This document shows, piece after piece, positions 1 through 6,763 of a stretch of 11,226 nt of DNA. The position numbers and the translations under genes were made by a program. The stretch covers positions 1 to 11,226 of the forward strand of contig JAKIYU010000058.1 of NCBI GenBank assembly GCA_022708385.1. Direction: 5' to 3'. The notes below the pieces were generated by a model. It made no database searches, was not told the DNA's origin, and saw only the letters and a program-made list of their open reading frames with translations. Each line of letters begins with the position of its first letter. Within the stretch, counting starts at the first letter, position 1. Origin of the DNA: Bacteroidota bacterium. Its GTDB lineage: Bacteria; Bacteroidota; Bacteroidia; Bacteroidales; PXBB01.

Positions 1-498
1 CTTCCCGCCAAAAATACGGAGGGTCTGTGTTATGACAAAGCCAATAGCAGGTTGCTGCTGGGTTGCAAAAGCAAATCAGGCAAAGGAAAAAAAGCGAAGG
101 ATTACAGTACAGTGTGGGCCTTTAACCTGCATGATAATACACTTGGCGCTGTCCCCGTGTATAATTTCGACCTACAAGCCCTTACCCAATTTGCTCTAAG
201 CCATGGCGTTCATATACCCGAAAACAAAAAAGGCGAAACCTCACTGAAAATAAAAATCTCGGCCCTGGCTATAAATCCTGTTGATAATAGATTATATGTG
301 CTGTCAGCTGCTGAATATATTTTGTATGTGTTTGATATAAAGGGAAATATTTTACTCATTGAACCTCTGGATAACAATCTTTTCAAAAAAGCAGAAGGCC
401 TTTCTTTTTACGACAACGGCGACATGCTCATTTCAAACGAGGGGATGTCGGGGACGCCTGATATTTTATTTTTTAAAAGACTTTCGGGAAAAAAGTAA
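1..498 (+). CDS. SdiA-regulated (YjiK-like) propeller protein, C-terminal part
   Basis: The reading frame is open from the first base of the window, so the gene starts upstream and only the last 165 codons are present. An internal ATG does not occur at the usual start; the visible protein begins LPAKNTEGLCYDKANSRLLLG, within a blade. The pattern 'NTEGLCYD...RLLLGCK', then 'ISALAINPVDNRLYVLSAAEYILYVFDIKGNI', then 'KKAEGLSFYDNGDMLISNEG' is the repeat pattern of the SdiA-regulated/YjiK family, a six-bladed propeller fold found in the envelope, whose substrate is generally unknown. The paired 'EGL..D..G..LISNEG' segment close to the C-terminus is the most characteristic part. A lysine-rich loop (KSKSGKGKKAKD) sits between two blades. 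The gene ends with a normal stop about 70 bp before the proline dehydrogenase remnant. The family call is good; the biological role cannot be read from the sequence. Confidence 0.75.
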   Translation, partial: LPAKNTEGLCYDKANSRLLLGCKSKSGKGKKAKDYSTVWAFNLHDNTLGAVPVYNFDLQALTQFALSHGVHIPENKKGETSLKIKISALAINPVDNRLYVLSAAEYILYVFDIKGNILLIEPLDNNLFKKAEGLSFYDNGDMLISNEGMSGTPDILFFKRLSGKK

Positions 499-571
499 AA
501 AGAGCTTTTCTTTAAAATGTTAAAAAAAAACCGTTATTAACCGTTAGTAACGATTTTGTAATTGAATTTCA

Positions 572-1442
572 ATGAGATATGCTAATCCGACAGCACGCTC
601 TGATATATATTGTTTTGGAATTTTCTTTAAAGCCATTCCTTTTGCTGTTTTCAAAGTCAGTGGTATTGCAGGGATAGATTTATTGACAAAAGTACAAGCA
701 GGTATAACCCTTACTAATGAAGAGCGGCAAGCATTCAGGCAGGTAGAAAAGCGTTTTGACAATATCTGTCTTAAAGCTTATAGGTGTGCTGTACGAGTTT
801 TTGTGGATGCCGAAGAAAGCTGGATTCAGGATGTGATTGACCGTATGACACTGAATGCCATGAGGCAGTACAACAAATCGGCATGTATTATTTTCAACAC
901 GGTGCAGCTCTACCGTCACGATAGAATCAGCTATATGCATGATTTGATTGAAACAGCTAAAAATGAACAGTTCAAGGTAGGGCTTAAACTGGTGCGGGGG
1001 GGCATACATGGAAAAGGAAAGAAAAAGGGCTGCCGACAGGGGTTACCCTTCGCCCATATATCCTGATAAACCTGCTACCGATGCCTGTTTTGACGGGGCT
1101 GTGAGCCTGTGTCTCAATAACCTCGATGTGGTGTCCTTTTGCATGGCTTCACACAACGAAACGAGTAACCTGCTGCTGACCCGGCAGATGGAAGAGATGA
1201 ATTTGCCCTTTGCCCATATAGGGGTTTCTACTGCCCAGCTCCTAGGTATGAGCGACAATATTTCGTTTGCCATGGCCCATGCCGGGTTCAACGTGGCTAA
1301 ATATGTGCCTTACGGTAGGGTCAGAACCGTAATTCCCTACCTTTTGCGCAGAGCTGCTGCAAATACTTCGGTAGCAGGGCAGACGGGCAGGGAACTGGCA
1401 ATGATAAAAACCGAAAGAGCAAGGCGAAAACACCTGAAATAA
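572..1442 (+). pseudogene. Proline dehydrogenase remnant, 5'-truncated and frameshifted
   Basis: Two overlapping frames together give the C-terminal two thirds of a Bacteroidota-type monofunctional proline dehydrogenase (FAD enzyme oxidising proline to pyrroline-5-carboxylate). Homology begins near 632 (KAIPFAVFKVSGI) and includes VFVDAEESWIQD, IFNTVQLYRHDR, KLVRG, MEKERKRAADRGYPSP, QLLGMSDN, NVAKYVPYG and RRAAANTSVAGQTGREL. The frame breaks at 996-1002, a run of seven G's; with six G's the text reads VRGAYMEKER, the family motif, so one G is extra. The usual first 110-120 residues are absent: only 73 bp separate the previous stop from the ATG at 572, and the first 20 codons from 572 do not resemble the family. 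In the proline-binding motif RRxxENxS the Glu is Ala here. The frameshift alone could be a sequencing error, but together with the missing N-terminus and the active-site change it points to a dead gene. Confidence 0.85.
996..1002 (+). other. G7 homopolymer at frameshift site
   Basis: Seven consecutive G's follow GTGC in the proline dehydrogenase remnant. Reading six G's joins the upstream frame (…LVRG) to the downstream frame (AYMEKER…) and restores the conserved strand of the barrel. The site could reflect slippage in vivo, a consensus error in the assembly, or decay of an already inactive gene. Confidence 0.85.
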
Positions 1443-1448
1443 ATAAAA

Positions 1449-1610
1449 AAGAGGCTGTCTCAAAACTCACTCTCGCTGAAAATCATCATTGCCCCTTCCG
1501 ATAATTATCGGATACTAAAGGGTGTGCTGATTTTCAGCGACTTCCACCCTCTAGTGAGGGGCAAAGAAGGCGCTGAAAATCGCAAGAAGAAAGTTTTGGG
1601 GCAGCCTCTT
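1449..1610. repeat. Nested palindromic (MITE/REP-like) element between convergent genes
   Basis: The outer arms are AAGAGGCTGTCTCAAAACT (1449-1467) and its near-exact reverse complement at 1592-1610 (17 of 19 positions; the two differences can pair as G-U). Inside lie a second inverted pair, CGCTGAAAATCATCA (1474-1488) against TGCTGATTTTCAGCG (1525-1539), one mismatch; a perfect 14-bp palindrome CCGATAATTATCGG (1498-1511); a short hairpin CCCTC-TAGT-GAGGG (about 1547-1560); and a third copy of CGCTGAAAATCG (1571-1582). No open frame fills it. 'GAGGCTGTCTCAAAA' words flanking a palindrome are, as I recall, common in Bacteroidota intergenic DNA and resemble insertion-sequence ends. Its place between a plus-strand and a minus-strand gene end means it may also act as a two-way terminator. 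Confidence 0.8.
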
Positions 1611-1628
1611 CTGTAAAATTAATCTGTT

Positions 1629-3191
1629 TTACTCGGCTATTCTTTCAAGCCATTTTACCATACTAAACATGACTCCCATTGAAATCAGACACACAATAAG
1701 AAATAAGGACCAACATTGCCAGATTGGAATTTTGTTATACATCAATGGTCCAATCCACAGCAATAAATTGCCAACAGCAGTTGCACCAAGCCATAAGCCT
1801 TGACATAAGCCCTGAAGATTTTTAGGGGCAACTTTTGATACGAATGATAAACCAAGTGGTGAAATAAATAATTCGGCAACAGTGAGGAAAAAATACAAGA
1901 CAATCAAAACCCATGGACCTGCTTTCATAGCATCTTTTGTCGATTCTGCCAAGCCTTTAAATTCTGAAGCTGAAGGATAATTTTGTATTGAAGAAAAAAT
2001 AGCCAGAAATAAATAGGCAAGCCCGGCTATTCCCATGCCGATTGCTATCTTTTTGGGTGTCGAAATATTTTTGTTGCGTTTGCTGAGGGCGCCAAAAATC
2101 ATCATTATAATCGGTGTCAGTACAATAACAAAAAATGGATTTACGGCCTGCCAAACTTCAGGGGGAATGACTGAAGTGTTAACAAAATCTCTGGCAAAAA
2201 GAGATAACGAGGCGCCATTCTGATGAAAAGAAAACCAGAAAAACACAACAATTCCCAGCACTGCAAACAATGCATACATTCTTTTCTTAATCTCATTAGC
2301 CATAACTGCTTTCTCTTCTGCTGTGTAATTAACATTAGATTTCTCTGATTTTTTCTCAGGATTGGGGAATGTTTTTTTGGTTAGAATAAAAATTATAAAT
2401 GAAATGAACATGGCAACAACAGAAGCTATAAAGGAGTAATGAATTCCGGTATTGAAGACGTCCAGATACTGTGTGCTGAAAGCGGTTAAATCAGAAGTCG
2501 CTGAACCCCCAACTTTAACTACCAATTCTTTCATATTTTCAAGATTTTTGGCAGTCATATTCGCACCCTCTTTAAGGTATTGGTGACAGAGTGCAGGAAG
2601 ATCGGCATTGTACACTAAACCATGAACCTTTAACCACCAGCTTCTTAATAAGGGAGCAACGAAAGGTGCTACCAATCCTCCAACGTTGATAAAAACGTAG
2701 AATATCTGGAAACCGGAATCTCTTTTGCTCTTAGCAATTTTAAGTGCTTCAGGACCTTTTTTCTCTGCTTCCCTTTCAAAGTTATCATACATCTGGCCTA
2801 CAATAGCCTGTAAATTACCTTTAAATAAACCGTTGCCAAAAGCTATGAAAAACAAAGCTGTACATGTAAAGGGTAATAACCAGTTGATGTTCTCATTAGT
2901 TGACAAAATTGGAATCGACAACATGACATATCCCATGGCCATAATAATCAACCCCGTCATGATGGTACCCTTATAGTTTTTTCTCTTATCAGCAATAAAA
3001 CCACCGGCCAAACTAAGCACATAAATCCCTGCATAAAAAATAGAATAGATCAGAGCTCCTGTTTCGTCACGTAATCCGAATTTTGATACTAAAAATAGTG
3101 TTAGAACAGCATTCATAATATAGTAGCCAAATCTTTCGCCCATATTACTCAAAGCTGCTGATAATAATCCTTTTGGATGATTCTTAAACAT
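1629..3191 (-). CDS. POT/PTR2-family proton-coupled peptide transporter
   Basis: This is a 520-residue polytopic inner-membrane protein of the major facilitator type that imports di- and tripeptides with protons. Family marks are ALSNMGERFGYY in helix 1 (residues 13-24), GGFIADK..NYKGTIMTG (63-80, the loop 2-3 motif), FGNGLFKGNLQAIVG in helix 4 with Lys124, and FYVFINVGG (164-172, the PTR2 FYxxINxG signature). A hydrophilic stretch of about 65 residues (roughly 185-250) lies between helices 6 and 7, and strongly hydrophobic helices follow to the C-terminus. In the usual helix-1 ExxER motif the first Glu is Asn (N16), while E19-R20 are kept. The start at 3191 fits the helix-1 spacing, and no upstream start is needed. 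Bases are visibly more A/T-rich than in the barrel and kinase genes. It stands alone, with its own promoter region shared divergently with the next gene. The family is secure; substrate range is not. Confidence 0.93.
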   Translation of the reverse strand: MFKNHPKGLLSAALSNMGERFGYYIMNAVLTLFLVSKFGLRDETGALIYSIFYAGIYVLSLAGGFIADKRKNYKGTIMTGLIIMAMGYVMLSIPILSTNENINWLLPFTCTALFFIAFGNGLFKGNLQAIVGQMYDNFEREAEKKGPEALKIAKSKRDSGFQIFYVFINVGGLVAPFVAPLLRSWWLKVHGLVYNADLPALCHQYLKEGANMTAKNLENMKELVVKVGGSATSDLTAFSTQYLDVFNTGIHYSFIASVVAMFISFIIFILTKKTFPNPEKKSEKSNVNYTAEEKAVMANEIKKRMYALFAVLGIVVFFWFSFHQNGASLSLFARDFVNTSVIPPEVWQAVNPFFVIVLTPIIMMIFGALSKRNKNISTPKKIAIGMGIAGLAYLFLAIFSSIQNYPSASEFKGLAESTKDAMKAGPWVLIVLYFFLTVAELFISPLGLSFVSKVAPKNLQGLCQGLWLGATAVGNLLLWIGPLMYNKIPIWQCWSLFLIVCLISMGVMFSMVKWLERIAE

Positions 3192-3233
3192 AATAGTTTG
3201 TTTTTTTAATTAATAAATTCAATATTTTCAGGG

Positions 3234-3241
3234 CAAAAATA
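3234..3241 (-). promoter_or_regulatory. Possible -7 box of the POT transporter gene
   Basis: The minus strand reads TATTTTTG, which fits the Bacteroidota -7 consensus TAnnTTTG, 43 bp upstream of the start codon. No convincing TTG/TTTG lies about 20 bp further upstream, so only half of the promoter is supported. Confidence 0.4.
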
Positions 3242-3310
3242 ATTAAAAATGTTAATTTTATGACATATTTATATATGACCCCGGAATAAAAAATATTTTT
3301 TTATTTGATG

Positions 3311-3341
3311 TTGAAATAATTCGGAAATAGTTATAAGTTTG
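3311..3341 (+). promoter_or_regulatory. Bacteroidota promoter of the outer-membrane protein gene
   Basis: TTG at 3311-3313 and TAAGTTTG at 3334-3341 are separated by 20 bp and match the primary sigma factor consensus of Bacteroidota (TTTG/TTG at -33, TAnnTTTG at -7). Transcription would begin just after 3341, at about 3345-3350. This leaves a short leader before ATG 3365 and rules against a TTG start at 3344. Confidence 0.6.
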
Positions 3342-3364
3342 TTTTGAATATAAAATTGAGCAAG

Positions 3365-4183
3365 ATGCGTATAAAGATTTTCTTGATTATTTTTCTTATA
3401 GTATCAGCAGGTACACTGATGGCTGGACACGACATCGTACCCGGGGGCGGTAAGTCGGCGGCCATGTCGGGGGCTTCAGTTACCAACAGGGATTTATGGT
3501 CGGCTTTCAACAACCAGGCAGGTTTGGCCGATGTAAGGCATATAGCCGCTGGCCTGATATACGAAAACAAATTCCTCCTCAAAGAGCTGAGCACCAAGGC
3601 CGGAGCCTTTGCACTGCCCGTGAACAAAGGCACTTTTGCCCTAAGCTTTTACCAGTACGGCTTTAACCTCTACAACGAGAATAAGGTGGGGCTCGCCTAT
3701 GCCATGCCTTTGAGCGAACGTTTCAGCGCAGCTGTGCAGCTCGACTACCTCCTGACACAACTGGCAGAAAACTATGGCAGAAAAGGACTTTTTACTTTTG
3801 AAGTCGGGTTGCTGGCCAAAATAAACCACAAATGGTATATGGGCGCCCAGATATACAATCCTGCACGGGTTAAATTGACAAGCGATGTGGAAGAAAGAAT
3901 ACCATCCTATATACGTTTCGGGACTAATTACATGTTCAACGAAAATGTTAACCTGGTGGTGGAAGCCGAAAAGGATTTGCAGAACAAACCTATGTTCAGA
4001 GCCGGTATCGATTATCAAATGGTAAAGAATGTGTATGTCAGGGCCGGGGCAGGCACAAACCCCTCTGTATTTTCGTTCGGTTTTGGGGTTAATATGAAGA
4101 ATTTTAAAGTGGATTTCGGTACGTCGAAACACACTGTTCTGGGCTACTCACCTGCCTTGTCGCTGATGTATAGTTTTGAATAA
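3365..4183 (+). CDS. PorV/PorQ-like outer-membrane barrel protein
   Basis: The product is a 272-residue secreted protein with a clear signal peptide (MRIKIFLIIFLIVSAGTLMA, cleaved before GHD). The opening 'GGGKSAAMSGASVTNRDLWSAFNNQAGLA' has the 'small-residue glycine, then N-x-A-GL' pattern of PorV/PorQ and FadL-like barrels. Alternating hydrophobic/polar strands follow (FALSFYQYGFNLY, KVGLAYAMPL, FSAAVQLDYL, YIRFGTNYMF, VYVRAGAGTN, FSFGFGVNM), and the chain ends with an aromatic strand (LSLMYSFE). PorV and PorQ take part in the type IX secretion attachment complex, but many relatives do not, and I see nothing that makes this one a true PorV. A TTG seven codons upstream (3344) keeps the frame open but lies at the predicted transcription start and precedes the signal sequence, so ATG 3365 is preferred. 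The next gene in this orientation also encodes a barrel protein, after 468 bp of repeats. Confidence 0.7.
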   Translation: MRIKIFLIIFLIVSAGTLMAGHDIVPGGGKSAAMSGASVTNRDLWSAFNNQAGLADVRHIAAGLIYENKFLLKELSTKAGAFALPVNKGTFALSFYQYGFNLYNENKVGLAYAMPLSERFSAAVQLDYLLTQLAENYGRKGLFTFEVGLLAKINHKWYMGAQIYNPARVKLTSDVEERIPSYIRFGTNYMFNENVNLVVEAEKDLQNKPMFRAGIDYQMVKNVYVRAGAGTNPSVFSFGFGVNMKNFKVDFGTSKHTVLGYSPALSLMYSFE

Positions 4184-4651
4184 ATATAAAAGGTAAAAGT
4201 CGAAAGGTATAAAGGTGAAAGTTGAAGTAGAAAGGTAATTTGATGATGGGGTGATGGTGTGATGAGAATAATTTGCGTCCTTTGCGTGAAAAATTAAGAG
4301 GAAGAAGGGTATAAAGGTATAGGGGGGCTTTCATAGCGTACTTTGCATCCTTTGCGTGAAAAAAAACTGTGTTAAACTTTGATAAAGATAAAAGTAAAAA
4401 GATAAAAGTAGAAAGTCAAAAGATGAGAATAATTTGCGTCCTTTGCATGAAAAATTAAGAGGAAGAAGGGTATAAAGGTATAGGGGGGCTTTCATAGCGT
4501 ACTTTGCGTCCTTTGCGTGAAAAAAAAAACTGTGTTAAACTTTGATAAAGATAAAAGTAAAAAGATAAAAGTAGAAAGTCAAAAGTACTCAAAATAAGAA
4601 TATAAGGAATAAATTAAGGTATTGATAACCAAATGATTACAATAAAATAAA
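4184..4651. repeat. Purine-rich repeat region between two envelope genes
   Basis: No gene is visible in these 468 bp. The first part (4186-4260) is low-complexity plus-strand purine text built from AAAGGT/AAAGT-type steps. It is followed by the tandem duplication listed separately and then an A/T-rich leader (4585-4651) that ends AATAAAATAAA before the next start, an A-rich start region typical of Bacteroidota. I found no clean TAnnTTTG promoter or stem-loop terminator, so transcription of the downstream gene remains unexplained. Confidence 0.65.
4261..4584. repeat. 161/163-bp tandem duplication
   Basis: Copy 1 (4261-4421) and copy 2 (4422-4584) are almost identical. They differ by two single-base changes (the CGT/CAT positions within the TTTGCGTCC/TTTGCGTGA words) and two extra A's in one A-run (8 versus 10). 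Each copy holds two occurrences of the word TTTGCGTCCTTTGCGTGA or a one-base variant, 70 bp apart (starts at 4272, 4342, 4433, 4503), and one GGTATAGGGGGGCTTTCATA segment. The low divergence indicates a recent event. Confidence 0.92.
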
Positions 4652-6763
4652 ATGTTAAAGGCAGGAAGAATAATTGGTGTGGTTTCTTTTATTTTTATGT
4701 GGGGGCTGGCTTTTTCGCAGAAGCCGGTTAAACCTGTGAAAGAAGAAGAGAAATCAGATGTCATCGAGAAAATTATTGAAGATGTGGCCGAAGCCAAAGA
4801 GGAAGAGATTGATTATTCCTATCTACAGGAGGAGCTTGATGTATATCTGAAGAACAAGCTGAACCTCAACAGGGCCACAACCGATGACTTTAAACCTTTT
4901 TTCTTCTTAAGTGATTTACAAATATACAATCTGCTGGAGCATATCCGGGTGAACGGCAAACTCATGTCCCTTATGGAATTACAGACCATCGACGGATTTG
5001 ATGAGGAGACCATAAACACCTTGCTGCCCTACGTTTATGTGTCGGGAGATGTGTTCAACAGGACTTTCCGTCTGGGCGACATGCTCAAAAATGGGAACAA
5101 TCAGCTTTTTGTGCGTTACCAGCAGTATCTCGAAACCCCCGAAGGCTATACCTCTGCCGACTCCACCACGCTGGCTGACAATCCCAATGCGCGCTACCTC
5201 GGCAACCAGGGCCGCCTTTATACCCGCTACAGATATACCTATTACAATAACGTCAGCTTTGGTGTTACAGGAGAGAAGGATCAGGGAGAGGAATTTTTCA
5301 AAGGCACCCAGAAAAACGGCTATGACTTTTACTCAGCCCATTTTTACCTGAAGAATGCCGGCATCCTAAAAAGCCTCGCATTGGGCGATTACCATGTGCA
5401 GTTCGGACAGGGGCTGACCTTTTGGTCAGGTATAGGTTTCGGCAAGTCGGCTGACGCTGTGAGCGTTCGCAAAAATGCCACGGGCATACGTCCCTATACC
5501 TCTGTTGACGAAAACCTCTTCATGCGCGGTATAGCCGGCACCATAGCCCTCAAAGGCTTTGAGTTTTCGGCCTTTTTCTCCTATAAAAAACGCGACGGCA
5601 GCCTGACGCAGGCACTCGATACCCTCGACAACGAAGAAGACCAGATTTTTGTAACGTCAATGCTCGAAACCGGTTACCACCGCACCCCTTCGGAACTGGA
5701 AAAAAAACACAGCCTGGGCGAACTCATTTATGGCGGCAACCTGACCTACCGCCGCAGGGCATTCTCTGTAGGTGCAACTGCCGTACGCACCGAACTCTCG
5801 CACGAACTGAACAGGGACCTTTACCTGTACAACCAGTTTGACTTCAGCGGAAAAGAAAACCTGAATACAGGTATTGATTACAGCTATATCTTCCGCAATA
5901 TCAGCTTTTTCGGGGAGGTGTCGCGTTCGCAGAACGGGGCGCTGGGCTACCTCAACGGGGCCGTGTTCAGCCTCGACCCGCGCCTGTCGCTGTCGGTGCT
6001 GCACCGCCATTACGATATTGATTTTCAATCGCTTTACACCACCGGTTTTGGCGAAAGCTCGAATGTGGCCAACGAAGATGGCCTTTTTATCGGGCTTATG
6101 GCTACCCCCGTACCGGCGTGGAAGTTTACCGCCTTTGCCGACAACTTCAGCTCCCCCTGGCTGAAGTACCGTGTCAATGCACCCTCAAGAGGCTTTGATT
6201 ACCTGGTGCAGGCCACCTACAAACCCTCCAAAACCTTCGAAATGTACGCCCGCTACCGCAATAAGACAAAATCTCTAAATAATTCGGATGTGACATCGGG
6301 CATTTACTATCCTGAAAAAACCGAAAAGGAAAACTATAGGTACGAGGTTAAATATAAGGTATCTGATGATTTTCTTTTAAAGAACCGCCTCGAATATATT
6401 ACCTATGCTGTGGGCAGCGAAGCGTATAAGGGTTTTACGATATACCAGGACGTGCAGTACAAGCCCCGTAAGAAACCCTTTTCGGTCACCTTGCGCTATG
6501 CCCTTTTCGACACCGACAATTACGATACGCGTATTTATGTCTATGAGAATGATGTGCTTTACGCCTCTTCTTTTCCCTCGTATTACTACAAGGGCAGTCG
6601 CACCTATGTGCTTGTCAACTACGACCTGAGCCGCCACGTCGAATTGTGGCTGCGCTGGGCACAGACCTATTACAGCGACCACAATACCATCGGTTCCGGC
6701 TTGGACGAAATTAAGAGCAACACCCGCAACGAAATCAAGGTGCAGCTAAGGGTGAAGTTCTAA
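4652..6763 (+). CDS. Helix-hairpin-helix protein fused to an outer-membrane beta-barrel
   Basis: The 703-residue product has a signal peptide (MLKAGRIIGVVSFIFMWGLAFSQ, residues 1-23), an acidic/lysine-rich linker (about 24-56), then a ComEA-like helix-hairpin-helix pair at about 70-128: LNLNRATTDDF (compare ComEA 'VNINTAS.EEL'), a first hairpin FFFLSDLQ that lacks the usual P-G-I-G, VNGKLMSLMELQTIDGF, and a second hairpin GFDEETINTLLPYV that retains Gly. From about 150 to the end it is rich in alternating aromatic beta strands (FVRYQQYL, GRLYTRYRYTYYNNVSFGV, KNRLEYITYAVG, VTLRYALFD, VELWLRWAQTYYSD) and ends in KVQLRVKF; a terminal Phe is typical of outer-membrane barrels. ComEA-type modules bind double-stranded DNA during uptake, but the degraded first hairpin means DNA binding here is unproven. 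The family occurs in Bacteroidota without an assigned role, as far as I know. Confidence 0.85.
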   Translation: MLKAGRIIGVVSFIFMWGLAFSQKPVKPVKEEEKSDVIEKIIEDVAEAKEEEIDYSYLQEELDVYLKNKLNLNRATTDDFKPFFFLSDLQIYNLLEHIRVNGKLMSLMELQTIDGFDEETINTLLPYVYVSGDVFNRTFRLGDMLKNGNNQLFVRYQQYLETPEGYTSADSTTLADNPNARYLGNQGRLYTRYRYTYYNNVSFGVTGEKDQGEEFFKGTQKNGYDFYSAHFYLKNAGILKSLALGDYHVQFGQGLTFWSGIGFGKSADAVSVRKNATGIRPYTSVDENLFMRGIAGTIALKGFEFSAFFSYKKRDGSLTQALDTLDNEEDQIFVTSMLETGYHRTPSELEKKHSLGELIYGGNLTYRRRAFSVGATAVRTELSHELNRDLYLYNQFDFSGKENLNTGIDYSYIFRNISFFGEVSRSQNGALGYLNGAVFSLDPRLSLSVLHRHYDIDFQSLYTTGFGESSNVANEDGLFIGLMATPVPAWKFTAFADNFSSPWLKYRVNAPSRGFDYLVQATYKPSKTFEMYARYRNKTKSLNNSDVTSGIYYPEKTEKENYRYEVKYKVSDDFLLKNRLEYITYAVGSEAYKGFTIYQDVQYKPRKKPFSVTLRYALFDTDNYDTRIYVYENDVLYASSFPSYYYKGSRTYVLVNYDLSRHVELWLRWAQTYYSDHNTIGSGLDEIKSNTRNEIKVQLRVKF

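Noticed and set aside
480..560. Terminator after the first gene
   Set aside because: The possible stems (AAAAG/CTTTT and CGTTA/TAACG) are five base pairs with poor loops and no convincing U-tract.
996..1002. G7 run as a phase-variation switch
   Set aside because: A homopolymer switch would be attractive, but the gene also lacks its N-terminal third and has an altered active-site motif, so switching would not restore a functional enzyme.
3641..4132. 163-codon minus-strand open frame
   Set aside because: It lies opposite the signal-peptide-bearing barrel gene, and its translation has no plausible domain.
4261..4584. CRISPR-like array
   Set aside because: There are only two long, nearly identical direct copies, with no short repeats separated by unique spacers and no cas genes nearby.
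5657..6028. 123-codon minus-strand open frame within the barrel gene
   Set aside because: It is a shadow of the coding strand, with no start context or recognizable protein features.
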